From Deltaproteobacteria bacterium (lineage in GTDB: Bacteria > Desulfobacterota > Desulfobacteria > Desulfobacterales > Desulfatirhabdiaceae): a stretch of DNA of 64,000 nt. The translations under genes were made by a program, and so were the position numbers. Where the stretch lies: positions 26,870 through 90,869 of the forward strand of contig JACRBZ010000070.1 of assembly GCA_016219185.1 (NCBI GenBank), read 5' to 3'. The notes beneath the pieces were generated by a model that saw only the letters and a program-made list of their open reading frames with translations, did no database searches and was not told the origin of the DNA. Positions 25,825 to 35,234 of the stretch are shown one piece after another. Positions within the stretch are counted from its first letter, which is position 1. Each line of letters begins with the position of its first letter.

Positions 25825-28383
25825 ATGCCAAACTCCCCGGTTTCGTATTATTCCCGGCCGCTGGCCGCCCTGCTCGGGGCATTGATGGCCGGTATTTTGA
25901 TAGGATGCGAAGCGCCGGACCACCAGATGTGGGCTTGGTCCGTGGTTCTGGCCGGAATATCCGGAGTCCTATATGGCATTGTCCGGAGTGCTCCGATGCG
26001 GTTTTCACCGCTTATCCTCTTTGTCGCGGCTGGCTATATTTCAATCCAGCCCTGGGTGACCCCCCAACTTCCCGATCGTCATATTTCGCACTTTATCACC
26101 AATACCCGGTGGAACGTCGTCGGCATCATGGACTCTCCGGCCTGGACCGATAACCAGCGCCAGAAATTCGATTTAACGGTTGAAACCCTGGAAAACGATC
26201 ATGGCATGGTTCCGGTCACCGGAAGACTTCGGGTGACGCTTGAAGGAGAGCCCCTGGATCTGAACATGGGGGATCGCATCTGTTTTGCGGGCAGGATCCA
26301 TCCGCTTCGCAATTTTCAAAACCCCGGCGGGTTCGACTACCGGCGGTTCATGGCGTTTAATGGCATTTACGGATCTGTTTTCATTCCAAGCAGCGGGATC
26401 GAACAGGCAGCGCTACATCAAAGCGGGTTTTTGCAGTGGGTTTACCGCATGCGAAAAATAATTTCCCAAACCCTGGATACTATCGGCGAAGCAGATGAAA
26501 GGGCCGTGTTAAAAGCCCTTCTCATCGGGGAGCGCGGCGATGTTTCGGACCGGATAACCGAGAATTTCAGCAAAACCGGAGTCAGCCATTTACTGGCCAT
26601 CTCCGGGCTTCATGTCGGGATTGTGGCAACGACATCATTTTTCATATTTCGATGGATGCTGAGCTGGTTTCCGTTTTTCCTCTGGCGGGCCTGGACACGA
26701 AAGGGCGCGGCGCTGCTTTCCCTGATACCGGTTCTGGGATATGGCCTGGTTTCCGGCATGTCGCCTTCAACCCAACGCGCCGTCATCATGATCGTCATCT
26801 TCCTGATGACGTTTCTGATTCACAAGGAACACGAATCTCTGAACTCGCTGGCCACGGCGGCAATCCTGATTCTGATGTTTCACCCGCCCGCCCTTTTTGC
26901 CATTTCATTTCAGCTCTCCTTTGCATCGGTCTTTGCCATTCTCTATTTTCTTCCCAGGCTCTGGCAGCCGGGCGGCGATGTTTCCGGTATCCGAAAGCGC
27001 ATCAAGAATTACGTGTTATCCTCCCTGTGGGTGACCCTGTCGGCCACCCTTGGCGTCCAGCCGTTGGTGATGCTTTATTTTAACCAGATCTCACTGATCA
27101 GTCCAGTTGCCAATTTAATTCTGATTCCGCTCGTGGGGTTTGGGGTGGTCCCTCTGGGACTTTTTTCCGCCGGCATATCGCTGAGTTATCCAATCGCTTC
27201 CCTGTGGGGATTTGAACTTTGTGCCGCAATTTTGAAAATATCCCTGAATCTTGCCGATTTTTTGGCAGACCTTCCTTTTTCAGCACTTAAGACCGTTACG
27301 CCATCCCTGCTGGAACTGATCTGTATTTATACGCTGTTAGTGGCGCTGATGACATTAAAAAGAAAACCGCTTTCGGATTCACAACTCTTAAGAGCCCTTT
27401 CCATTCCAAATAAAAAAAGTCTTTCGCCCGGGGCAAAAAACATTTTATTGATGCTGTCCGTTGCCTCGCTAATGATACTTGGCCTGGATGTGCTCTACTG
27501 GGGATATCAGCGATTTTTGCGTTCCGATTTCAGGGTGACTGTCCTGGATGTCGGGCAGGGCACGGCCAGCCTTCTGGAATTTCCCAAGGGTCCGGTCATG
27601 CTGATTGATGCCGGTGGGTTTTCGAGCTTTTCAGCCTTTGACATCGGAAAAATGGTGGTGGCGCCGCTGCTATGGCGGAAAAAAATCAGGTCCGTGGACA
27701 TTCTTGTCCTCTCCCATGCCAACAGCGACCATGTCAATGGAATGTCCTACATTGCCGAGAATTTCCATGTGAAAGCCATCTGGGCCAACACGGAGCCGGA
27801 AGACAGTTCGGGATATCGGCGCTTCATGGACGTACTTCGGGAGCAAAGTCTGTTTCCCGCGGACTTTGAAACCTTTCCCAGGCACCATGAAATTAACGGC
27901 GTGTCCCTGGACATCGTCAATCCGCCGCCGGATTTCATGAAAAGGCGGCAAATGGAGACCTGGCGGGATATCAACAACAATTCCCTTGCGGTTCATGTTG
28001 GTTTTGGTAATGTCACCCTGCTTTTCCCCGGAGACATCAAATCCGGGGCTGAAAAAGAAATGGTTGCCTGTTATGGAGATCAGCTTCAAAGCCGGATTCT
28101 GGTTGTTCCGCACCACGGCAGCAAGTCATCGAGTTCCGCTGCCTTTGTCGAAACAATCAAGCCTGAAACCGTTATTTTTACAACCGGCTTGAATAATCGC
28201 TTTAATTTTCCACATCCATCGGTTATAACGCGTTATCAGGACATGGGCGCGACACTTTTGAATACGGCAACACACGGAGCGGTTCGAATCCGAACGGATG
28301 GAAATGCGCTGACAATCCAGCCGTTCAACGCCGCAAACAAGGCAGTTGATTCAAATGATTCATCCGAGAGCCCATCACCTTGA
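25825..28383 (+). CDS. comEC: ComEC/Rec2-type DNA internalisation protein
   Basis: Inner-membrane channel for single-stranded DNA uptake. The 852-residue product has N-terminal membrane segments with a DUF4131-like region (DRICFAGRIHPLRNFQNPGG), the Competence domain (GVSHLLAISGLHVGIVA, a hallmark; YGLVSGMSPSTQRAVIM) and a C-terminal metallo-beta-lactamase-like domain (VLDVGQGTASLLEFP, LSHANSDHVNGM, VPHHGSKSSSS). The full set of three parts fits the complete protein. The frame begins at TTG 25810; ATG 25825 is preferred, though no strong ribosome-binding site precedes it. A nucleotide-sugar dehydrogenase gene follows after 29 bases. Confidence 0.93.
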   Translation: MPNSPVSYYSRPLAALLGALMAGILIGCEAPDHQMWAWSVVLAGISGVLYGIVRSAPMRFSPLILFVAAGYISIQPWVTPQLPDRHISHFITNTRWNVVGIMDSPAWTDNQRQKFDLTVETLENDHGMVPVTGRLRVTLEGEPLDLNMGDRICFAGRIHPLRNFQNPGGFDYRRFMAFNGIYGSVFIPSSGIEQAALHQSGFLQWVYRMRKIISQTLDTIGEADERAVLKALLIGERGDVSDRITENFSKTGVSHLLAISGLHVGIVATTSFFIFRWMLSWFPFFLWRAWTRKGAALLSLIPVLGYGLVSGMSPSTQRAVIMIVIFLMTFLIHKEHESLNSLATAAILILMFHPPALFAISFQLSFASVFAILYFLPRLWQPGGDVSGIRKRIKNYVLSSLWVTLSATLGVQPLVMLYFNQISLISPVANLILIPLVGFGVVPLGLFSAGISLSYPIASLWGFELCAAILKISLNLADFLADLPFSALKTVTPSLLELICIYTLLVALMTLKRKPLSDSQLLRALSIPNKKSLSPGAKNILLMLSVASLMILGLDVLYWGYQRFLRSDFRVTVLDVGQGTASLLEFPKGPVMLIDAGGFSSFSAFDIGKMVVAPLLWRKKIRSVDILVLSHANSDHVNGMSYIAENFHVKAIWANTEPEDSSGYRRFMDVLREQSLFPADFETFPRHHEINGVSLDIVNPPPDFMKRRQMETWRDINNNSLAVHVGFGNVTLLFPGDIKSGAEKEMVACYGDQLQSRILVVPHHGSKSSSSAAFVETIKPETVIFTTGLNNRFNFPHPSVITRYQDMGATLLNTATHGAVRIRTDGNALTIQPFNAANKAVDSNDSSESPSP

Positions 28384-28412
28384 TTCATATCAAATATTCG
28401 TGGAGAATCACC

Positions 28413-29723
28413 ATGGTAACCTTTGAATCCCTGTCTCAACGAAAGGATAAGATCGCTGTTGTCGGGCTGGGATATGTGGGGCTGCCGCTGGCCGTTCACC
28501 TTTCCCGGCATTTTGAGGTTGTCGGATACGATTTAAAGCCCGACCGGATCCGGGAACTGAAAAACGGCAGGGACAGAACCCTTGAAATTTCCGATAGCGA
28601 TCTTGCCGATGCCCGCATTTTTTTTACGGCGGACCCATCGGAGCTCGGCCAATGCCGGCTGATTATCGTTGCGGTTCCAACACCCATCGATGCCTACCGC
28701 ATACCGGATTTAAGCCCGCTTAAGGGCGCATCCGCCACGGCCGGGAAATTCATGAAGCCTGGCACCTGTGTTGTCTTTGAATCCACGGTTTACCCCGGCA
28801 CCACCGAGGAAGTCTGCGTGCCGATCATGGAAAAAGAGTCCGGACTGAAGCTTGGGATTGATTTTACAGCCGGCTATTCGCCGGAGCGGATCAACCCCGG
28901 GGACAAGGAACATACCATCGATAAAATCGTCAAAGTCGTATCCGGATCGGACCCTGCCACCACCGCGCTGCTCGGAAAGGTTTACGGAACGGTTGTTTCC
29001 GCGGGCGTTCATCCGGTTTCCTCCATCCGGGTGGCCGAGGCCGCAAAGGTGATCGAAAATACCCAGCGGGACCTCAATATCGCCCTGATGAACGAGCTGG
29101 CCATGATATTCGACAAGATGGACATCGATACTTCCGAAGTGCTGAGGGCTGCCGGAACCAAGTGGAATTTTTTGCCCTTCAGACCCGGTCTTGTCGGCGG
29201 GCACTGTATCGGCGTGGATCCGTATTACCTGACCTTCAAGGCCGAATCCCTGGGATACCATCCGGAGATGATTCTGGCCGGAAGGCGCATCAACGACAAT
29301 ATGGCCAAATTCATTGCCGAGAGGACCGTCAAAATCCTCATCAATTCCAGCAAACAGGTGCGCAATTCCCGCGTGGCCGTCATGGGTCTCACTTTCAAGG
29401 AAAATGTTCCGGATCTCAGAAACACGAAGGTCGTGGATATCATTTCCGAATTGAACACTTATGGCGTGAATGTCGTGGTGCATGACCCGATTGCGGACCC
29501 GGATGAAGCCAGGGCCTATTACGGCATTGACCTTCAGCCCCTGGAAGCCTTGGGCCGGGTGGATGCGGTCATCGTGGCCGTGATTCACGATGCCTACAAG
29601 TCCATGGGGCTTTCCCGAATGGCCCGGATCTGCTACGACGGATGCCCGATCGTCATCGACATCAAGGGCGCATTCGATCCGGATGAGGCCAGGAATGAAC
29701 AGATTCGTTATTGGAGGCTTTAG
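28413..29723 (+). CDS. Nucleotide-sugar dehydrogenase, UDP-GlcNAc/GalNAc 6-dehydrogenase type
   Basis: NAD-dependent four-electron oxidation of a UDP-hexose or UDP-N-acetylhexosamine to the uronic acid, for surface polysaccharide. The 436-residue protein has the Rossmann motif KIAVVGLGYVGLPLAV at the N-terminus, AGYSPERINPGD, and the catalytic cysteine C265 in GGHCIGVDPYYL. These and the ESTVYPGTTEEVC segment place it with the TviB/WbpO/VipA branch rather than with plain UDP-glucose dehydrogenase. The longest frame starts at a TTG at 28380; ATG 28413 has GGAG before it and matches the family start. No glycosyltransferase is nearby, so the polysaccharide is unknown. Confidence 0.88.
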   Translation: MVTFESLSQRKDKIAVVGLGYVGLPLAVHLSRHFEVVGYDLKPDRIRELKNGRDRTLEISDSDLADARIFFTADPSELGQCRLIIVAVPTPIDAYRIPDLSPLKGASATAGKFMKPGTCVVFESTVYPGTTEEVCVPIMEKESGLKLGIDFTAGYSPERINPGDKEHTIDKIVKVVSGSDPATTALLGKVYGTVVSAGVHPVSSIRVAEAAKVIENTQRDLNIALMNELAMIFDKMDIDTSEVLRAAGTKWNFLPFRPGLVGGHCIGVDPYYLTFKAESLGYHPEMILAGRRINDNMAKFIAERTVKILINSSKQVRNSRVAVMGLTFKENVPDLRNTKVVDIISELNTYGVNVVVHDPIADPDEARAYYGIDLQPLEALGRVDAVIVAVIHDAYKSMGLSRMARICYDGCPIVIDIKGAFDPDEARNEQIRYWRL

Positions 29724-29784
29724 ATGATCCCTGTCTTTTGACTTCCGATCCCTTTCCCATCAACCCACTCAATTGGAGGATGCC

Positions 29785-31092
29785 ATGAAAAAACGCTTTG
29801 CCTTAGTTCTGCCGTTGATGCTCGTGTTGACCCTTGTCCTTGGAATGCAGCCATGCCTTGCCACGGAGTCCATCAAGATCGGTGTCTTGTACCCCCTGAC
29901 CGGAGGCGCCGCGGCCGAGGGCCGGGAACTTCGGGCCGGGGCCGAGCTGGCCGCTGAAATCGCCAACACCAGCATTCCGGAAATCAAGATGGACATGGCC
30001 AAACGTGTGGGTATCGCCTCGATGGGCGGCGCAAAGATCGAGCTGATTTTCAAGGATCATGAAGGCAATCCCACCCTTGGGGCCGATCAGGCCAAAAAAC
30101 TGATTCAGGACGACAAGGTGATCGGCATCATGGGCTGCTATCACAGCGCGGTGACCAAAACCGTGAGCGCGGTCTGCGAGGAAATGGGCATTCCCATGAT
30201 CAACGATTCCTCCACGTCGCCCGCCCTGACCACGCGCGGATTCAAATGGTTCTGGCGGACAACGCCGCATGACATCACGTTTACCCAGGATCTTTTCGAA
30301 TTTTTAAAAGGCATTACCGAAGGAAAAGCCATGGGTGTTCCGGCGATTCCCAAGGCCCAGATCAAAACCCTGGCCGCTGCCTGTGAAAAAACCGAGTGGG
30401 GGTCCCAGGTGTCTGATACCATCGGAACCCTTTCCAAGGAGTATGGGTTTGATTTGAAAAAATCCCTTCTCTATGCCGCAAAATCGCCGGATCTCTCCAG
30501 CGAGGTCCGGTCCCTGAAATCCGCCAAACCCGATATCATGCTCTTTGCCTCCTATGCCTCGGATGCCATCCTGATGATGAAGACCCTGAAGGCTGAAAAA
30601 GCCGGCCCCAAAATGATCTGGGGACAGGATGCCGGTTTTGAGGCCCCTGAATTCAGAAGCACGCTTGGCGATGACGTGATCGGCATTCTGACCCGAACGG
30701 TTTTCGCCCCCCAGGTCGGCCAGGTCAAGGACGTTTCCGGACAGGTCAATTTTCTGTATAAAAAGAACATGGGCCGGGATTTGAGCGGGGCCTCGGCCAG
30801 AGCCTTTACCGGCGTTCAGACCTGGGTCGAGGTTCTGGAAAAAGCAGGTTCTACAGCTCCTGCCGCCATTCAAAAGGCCGCCAACACCATCATGATTCCC
30901 GGCGAGCAGTTGATCGTTCCCTGGAAAGGCATTCGCTTTGCCGCCTCGGGCAGCGATCAGGGCCAGAACGAGCTGGGCTCCGGCATGATCGGCCAGTACC
31001 AGAAAAACAAGGCTGGCGATATCGTGATGGAAATCGTTTATCCCTTTGATGTGGCCACCGCCAAACTGATTTACCCGCTCAAGGGGTTTTGA
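29785..31092 (+). CDS. ABC transporter substrate-binding protein, branched-chain amino-acid type
   Basis: Periplasmic binding protein of a HAAT-family importer. The 435-residue protein has a signal peptide (FALVLPLMLVLTLVLGMQP, cut near CLA-TES) and the usual opening IKIGVLYPLTGGAAAEGREL. GIMGCYHSAVTKTVSAVCEE and INDSSTSPALT line the hinge and ligand region in this fold. GGAGG lies 5 bases before ATG 29785 (an in-frame TTG at 29773 is less likely). It heads a five-gene operon, and its stop overlaps the first permease start. The ligand cannot be read from the sequence: amino acids are usual, but the family also binds amides and aromatic acids. Confidence 0.9.
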   Translation: MKKRFALVLPLMLVLTLVLGMQPCLATESIKIGVLYPLTGGAAAEGRELRAGAELAAEIANTSIPEIKMDMAKRVGIASMGGAKIELIFKDHEGNPTLGADQAKKLIQDDKVIGIMGCYHSAVTKTVSAVCEEMGIPMINDSSTSPALTTRGFKWFWRTTPHDITFTQDLFEFLKGITEGKAMGVPAIPKAQIKTLAAACEKTEWGSQVSDTIGTLSKEYGFDLKKSLLYAAKSPDLSSEVRSLKSAKPDIMLFASYASDAILMMKTLKAEKAGPKMIWGQDAGFEAPEFRSTLGDDVIGILTRTVFAPQVGQVKDVSGQVNFLYKKNMGRDLSGASARAFTGVQTWVEVLEKAGSTAPAAIQKAANTIMIPGEQLIVPWKGIRFAASGSDQGQNELGSGMIGQYQKNKAGDIVMEIVYPFDVATAKLIYPLKGF

Positions 31093-32006
31093 TGGAAATA
31101 CTGGCCGGATCCATCAGCGCGGGTCTTTTGATCGGAATGGTATTTGCCCTGGTTGCGCTGGGCCTGACCATCATTTTCGGGGTCATGGATATCGTGAACT
31201 TCGCTCACGGCGAATTTCTCATGCTCGGCATGTACACGGCCCTTCTCACGGCCCAGGCAACCGGGGTTGATCCGCTTCTGACCATTCCTTTCGCCGGACT
31301 GGTCGGATTTCTTCTGGGGGTCATCTGCTACCTGGGATTCGTGAAATACCTGATTCGCGGTCCCATGGTGGCGCAGCTCCTGGGCACGTTCGGGCTGATG
31401 CTCGTCTTGAGAAACCTGGCCCTGTTTCTGTTCGGGTCCGAGGATCGCACGATCCACGAAGGCATTCTGGTCGGCAAAAGCTTTGATCTGGGAATGGGCA
31501 TCATTCTTCCGGCCACCAAACTTGCGGCAGCCTTTTTATCGGTCATATCCTTTGTCGCTGTCTGGCTGTTGATCAACCGGACCCGCATCGGCAAGGCACT
31601 GATGGCAACGGCCTTGAACGCCCAGGGCGCCCGTTACATGGGCATCCCCACAGAGCGGATGAATGCCTTTGCCTGGGGGATCGGCGGCGCGTCCGTGACC
31701 ATGGCGGGTGCCCTTTTGGTCAATTTCTGGTCGGTGACGCCCTATGTGGGCCTTCTCTTTACCATGATCGCCTTTGCCATCGTGGCCCTGGGGGGGTTCG
31801 GGAGCATTCCCGGCGCGTTTTTCGCGGGTCTCATCGTGGGCCTGATCACTGAACTGCCGGGAATCTGGGATTTTGTGGCCGATGCGACCGGTTTTGACTG
31901 GATGGCTTCTGTTCCCATGACGTCTTTTAAATACACCTGGGTGTATCTGGCGTATTTTCTCATCATGCTCGTTCGGCCAAGGGGAATATTTGGATGGAAA
32001 CATTAA
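31092..32006 (+). CDS. ABC transporter permease, LivH type
   Basis: Inner-membrane permease of the importer. The 304-residue protein has about eight membrane segments, the conserved FGVMDIVNFAHGEFLMLGMY near the N-terminus and AFAIVALGGFGSIPGAF before the C-terminal helices, both LivH-family hallmarks. The ATG at 31092 uses the last base of the upstream TGA stop, so translation is coupled. The next permease gene starts 13 bases inside its 3' end. Confidence 0.93.
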   Translation: MEILAGSISAGLLIGMVFALVALGLTIIFGVMDIVNFAHGEFLMLGMYTALLTAQATGVDPLLTIPFAGLVGFLLGVICYLGFVKYLIRGPMVAQLLGTFGLMLVLRNLALFLFGSEDRTIHEGILVGKSFDLGMGIILPATKLAAAFLSVISFVAVWLLINRTRIGKALMATALNAQGARYMGIPTERMNAFAWGIGGASVTMAGALLVNFWSVTPYVGLLFTMIAFAIVALGGFGSIPGAFFAGLIVGLITELPGIWDFVADATGFDWMASVPMTSFKYTWVYLAYFLIMLVRPRGIFGWKH

Positions 32007-33001
32007 AGAACGCGCTGGATTTCTCCGATTTTCCCGGGCTGGATCTGATTCTTGCCGCAAGTGTCGCCGTTTTTCTGATGGTGTTTCCGTTTTTTGCCCA
32101 TTCCTCCTTTGCCATGTCCACCCTGATCCAGTTTCTGATTTTTTCCCTCTATGGCATGGGATGGAACACCATCGGCGGATACGGCGGTCAGGTGGACCTC
32201 GGGAAGGCCCAGTATCTGGGTATCGGCGCATATACCACCGCGGTCATGCTGCTGCGATGGAACATGCCTTTCTGGATTTCCATGCCCATCGGCGTCTTAT
32301 TTTCCGTTACCTGGTCGTTTATCATCGGGTATCCCCTGTTTAAGCTGAAAGGCCATTATTTTGCCATTGCCACCATTGCCACATCCCTGGTTCTGAAGGA
32401 TTTTTTCGAGGTCTGGGATCTGGTCGGCGGCTCCCGCGGCATCGAAATCCTGGCAGGCAAGTATCAGACGCCGGATTTTGTCCACCTGATCTTCAAGGGG
32501 GACGATTATTACTATTATGTGATTCTCGTTTTCTTCTTTATCGGCATTCTTTTCATGAACGCATTCCGAAAATCCCGCCTGGGCTTTCAGCTCCGGTCCA
32601 TCAAGGACAACGAGGACATTGCCCGGTCCCTCGGGATCAACGTCCACTGGGCCAAGATCAAAACCTATGCCATTGCAACGGCCTTTGTCAGCGCCGTGGG
32701 GTCGTTTCACGCCTGCTATGTCAAAAACATCGAGCCGGAAGACACCATGAGCCTGGATATCTCCATTCTGATCGCGCTCATGGCCATGCTGGGCGGGGCC
32801 GGGTCCCTCTGGGGCCCCATCATCGGGGCCGCGGTCCTGGTGCCGCTGAAAAGCTATCTGAAGGAATGGCTGGGGGCTCAGGCCGGCATGGTGGGCATTG
32901 ACCTGATTCTTTACGGTGCCATCATCATGATCATTTCCGCGGCCGAGCCCCGCGGCATCTGGGGCATGGTGGAAAAAGCCAGACGGAGGAAACAGAGCTG
33001 A
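31994..33001 (+). CDS. ABC transporter permease, LivM type
   Basis: Second permease of the importer, 335 residues with multiple membrane segments. GGYGGQVDLGKAQYLGIGAY and AMLGGAGSLWGPIIGA are LivM-family motifs, and the EAA-like loop reads LRSIKDNEDIARSLGINV. The gene overlaps the LivH-type gene by 13 bases and shares one base with the next ATPase gene, so the five genes form one tight operon. Confidence 0.93.
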   Translation: METLKNALDFSDFPGLDLILAASVAVFLMVFPFFAHSSFAMSTLIQFLIFSLYGMGWNTIGGYGGQVDLGKAQYLGIGAYTTAVMLLRWNMPFWISMPIGVLFSVTWSFIIGYPLFKLKGHYFAIATIATSLVLKDFFEVWDLVGGSRGIEILAGKYQTPDFVHLIFKGDDYYYYVILVFFFIGILFMNAFRKSRLGFQLRSIKDNEDIARSLGINVHWAKIKTYAIATAFVSAVGSFHACYVKNIEPEDTMSLDISILIALMAMLGGAGSLWGPIIGAAVLVPLKSYLKEWLGAQAGMVGIDLILYGAIIMIISAAEPRGIWGMVEKARRRKQS

Positions 33002-33735
33002 TGGCGCTTCTTGAAGTAAAGGATCTCACCAAGCGGTTCGGGGGGCTTACGGCCAACCAATCCATTTCCTTTCAGGTTTCGGAAGGCGAGATGCTGGGGC
33101 TGATCGGGCCAAACGGCGCCGGAAAGACCACGCTCTTTAACTGCATCGCAGGGCTTCATCCGATCGATGAGGGGACCATTCTTTTTAACGGAACGGACAT
33201 TACGCGCCTTGCGTCCCATGAAATCGCAAGGCTCGGACTTGCCAGAACCTTTCAGATCATGGTGGCATCCGGCGATTTGAATGTTCTTGAAAACATCATG
33301 GTCGGCTGTTTCATGCACACCGCATCCCGGATGAAGGCAAAGGCGGAAGCACAGCGTATTCTAAAGGATATGGACTTATCGGACCTGGGGGGATACCTGG
33401 TGAGCGAGCTGCCGGTGGCGGCCCAGAAACGGGTGGCCATGGCCACGGCTCTTGGCACGAGGCCCAAACTTCTTCTTTTGGATGAAGTCGCCGCTGGACT
33501 CAATCCCAGCGAAATCGAGGGCATCACCGCCACCATCCACCGGATTCACTCTGAGATAGGGGTGACGGTCATGCTGATCGAGCATGTGATGGAAATGGTG
33601 ATGAACCTCAGCCAGCGGGTCGTGGTTCTGGACTACGGCCGGAAAATCGCCGAAGGCGATCCCCGGCTCGTCGTAAAGGATCCGAACGTGATCAAGGCCT
33701 ACTTGGGCGAACGCTATGCAAAGGAACATGCCTGA
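33001..33735 (+). CDS. ABC transporter ATP-binding protein, LivG type
   Basis: Cytoplasmic ATPase, 244 residues. Walker A is GPNGAGKTTLFN, Walker B is LLLLDEVAAGLNPSE, and the switch histidine lies in LIEHVM. The segment that should hold the ABC signature reads SELPVAAQKRVAMATAL, where LivG proteins normally have a glycine two residues before the glutamine (LPYGxQR or LSGGQ). This departure could weaken ATP binding at one site of the heterodimer or be a lineage variant. Order and overlaps fix its role in this importer. Confidence 0.93.
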   Translation: MALLEVKDLTKRFGGLTANQSISFQVSEGEMLGLIGPNGAGKTTLFNCIAGLHPIDEGTILFNGTDITRLASHEIARLGLARTFQIMVASGDLNVLENIMVGCFMHTASRMKAKAEAQRILKDMDLSDLGGYLVSELPVAAQKRVAMATALGTRPKLLLLDEVAAGLNPSEIEGITATIHRIHSEIGVTVMLIEHVMEMVMNLSQRVVVLDYGRKIAEGDPRLVVKDPNVIKAYLGERYAKEHA

Positions 33736-34448
33736 TGTCCCCAGTTCTTGAAGTCAATCACATCAAGGTGCGATATTCCGGGCTGCCGGTCGTTCAGGAC
33801 ATCAGTCTTGCGGTGAATGCGGGCCAGACCGTCTGCGTGGTAGGCGCGAACGGCTCCGGAAAATCAACGCTTCTGCGGGCCATCATGGGAACCCAGAGAA
33901 TCTTTCACGGCGAGATTCTTTTCCAGGGACAGCCCATTCATCATCTGAGCACCGAAGCCATTGTCCGCAAAGGAATCGTCTATGTGCCCGAGGAAAAAAT
34001 GCTCTTTAAACCCCTGTCGGTCGCGGACAATCTGCTTTTGGGAGCGTACACGTTAAAAGATGCCAAGAGAATTCAGGAGAATCTGGCCTATGTGTACGCC
34101 ATGTTTCCCCGGTTGAAGGAAAGAAGCAACCAGGCGGTCTCTACCCTTTCCGGCGGCGAGCAGCAAATGGTGGCCGTGGGAAGGGGGCTGATGAGCAATC
34201 CCCAAATCCTCATGCTGGATGAACCGTCTCTGGGCCTTGCCCCGCGCCTGGTGGACGAGCTGCTGGATACGGTGTGCAAGCTGAAAAACGAAGGCATGAC
34301 GATCCTCTTGGTCGAGCAGAACGTCCGGGAAGCCCTGGGCATCGCGGATCACGGATATATCCTCCAGACCGGAAAAATCGTTCAGGAAGGTACCGGAAAA
34401 GAGCTTCTTGAAAGCAATGTGGTGCAGAAAGCCTTTCTGGGTCTTTAG
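33735..34448 (+). CDS. ABC transporter ATP-binding protein, LivF type
   Basis: Second ATPase of the importer, 237 residues, with Walker A GANGSGKSTLLRA, a canonical signature STLSGGEQQMVAVGRGL, Walker B LMLDEPSLGLAP and LVEQNVREAL. It shares one base with the LivG-type gene. It is the last gene of the operon; no strong terminator is seen after it, only a short ATAAGCTTAT palindrome near 34460. Confidence 0.94.
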   Translation: MSPVLEVNHIKVRYSGLPVVQDISLAVNAGQTVCVVGANGSGKSTLLRAIMGTQRIFHGEILFQGQPIHHLSTEAIVRKGIVYVPEEKMLFKPLSVADNLLLGAYTLKDAKRIQENLAYVYAMFPRLKERSNQAVSTLSGGEQQMVAVGRGLMSNPQILMLDEPSLGLAPRLVDELLDTVCKLKNEGMTILLVEQNVREALGIADHGYILQTGKIVQEGTGKELLESNVVQKAFLGL

Positions 34449-34478
34449 ATGACATCGTAATAAGCTTATCTGTTAGTC

Positions 34479-34507
34479 TTGACACACAAGTACCCTTTTC
34501 TTATAGT
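34479..34507 (+). promoter_or_regulatory. Sigma-70 promoter of the BrnT-like module
   Basis: TTGACA, exactly 17 bases, then TATAGT: a near-consensus promoter. Transcription would start near 34514, giving an untranslated leader of about 89 bases before the toxin ATG. Modules of this type are usually autorepressed by the antitoxin; no operator was identified. Confidence 0.7.
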
Positions 34508-34602
34508 TGACGTAGGGAAGAGTAAGGTTTTGTACGTCTCTGAAAATGTCTTTCAAAAATTTACTGGCAATCAAAAAGATCATGAAAGGTAATTGACCTC
34601 CG

Positions 34603-34887
34603 ATGGCGCTGCTTTTTGAATGGGATACCAAGAAGGCGAGACGAAACCTCAAGATGCATGAAGTCTCATTCGACGAGGCAAGTACAGCGTTTCGGGACCC
34701 ATTGTCGAAGGCTATAGACGATCCGCTTCACTCGCAGGAGGAAGAACGCATAGTCCTGATTGGGAATTCGCAACAAGGGCGATAAATAGTCATTGTTCAT
34801 GCCGAACGGGGAGACCGAATCCGAATCATAAGCGCCAGATTGGCCACAAAAAAGGAGAGACTGAAATATGAAGAGAATGAAGAATGA
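34603..34887 (+). pseudogene. BrnT-family toxin gene interrupted by an in-frame TAA
   Basis: BrnT toxins are small RelE-like ribonucleases. The first 60 codons read MALLFEWDTKKARRNLKMHE then VSFDEASTAFRDP, the standard BrnT start. After VLIGNSQQGR a TAA at 34783-34785 stops translation. Reading past it in the same frame restores the family's end (IVIVHAERGDRIRIISARLA, then TKKERLKYEE) up to TGA 34885-34887. The full frame would be 94 codons plus the stop, the normal BrnT length, and its end overlaps the antitoxin start by 20 bases. One base change would explain the loss. The truncated product lacks the RIISAR core and should be inactive. A sequencing error cannot be excluded. Confidence 0.82.
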
Positions 34888-35116
34888 TCCAGACATGTTA
34901 GAAGAATATGATTTCACTGGCGGAATTCGAGGTAAGTATGCGATGCGCTATGCTGAAGGCACTAATGTCATTGTTATCGATCCCGATGTTATCGAATATT
35001 TCCCCGATAATGAATCGGTCAACAACGCCCTTCGCGGCTTGGCCGCAATCATCAAGAGGCGGGTGAAAACCGAACAAATAGCTACACGCAGCCGTGCTCA
35101 CACCCACGGTAATTAA
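34868..35116 (+). CDS. Antitoxin-like partner of the BrnT-type toxin
   Basis: An 82-residue protein that begins inside the 3' end of the ancestral toxin frame. EEYDFTGGIRGKYAMRYAEG, then VIDPDVIEYFPDNESVNNAL resembles the C-terminal dimerisation and DNA-contact part of BrnA-like antitoxins (DPDVxxxFPDxxSVNxALR). AAGGAG lies 12 bases before the ATG. The frame is intact although the toxin is broken, which fits a module in decay where the antitoxin may still regulate or protect against related toxins. Confidence 0.72.
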   Translation: MKRMKNDPDMLEEYDFTGGIRGKYAMRYAEGTNVIVIDPDVIEYFPDNESVNNALRGLAAIIKRRVKTEQIATRSRAHTHGN

Positions 35117-35234
35117 TAACGTTTTCAGCAGATAGGTCAGGGTATCCCGGCATTTGATAAGCGTGAAGACATGGAAGTTTACAAAATCGTCTTGAAAAGA
35201 ATACAATCAAAGGAATAAAAGCCTTTCTGCGATT

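Noticed and set aside
28710..29588. A 292-codon minus-strand frame opposite the nucleotide-sugar dehydrogenase
   Set aside because: Shadow frame; the plus-strand enzyme has its Rossmann and catalytic-Cys motifs intact.
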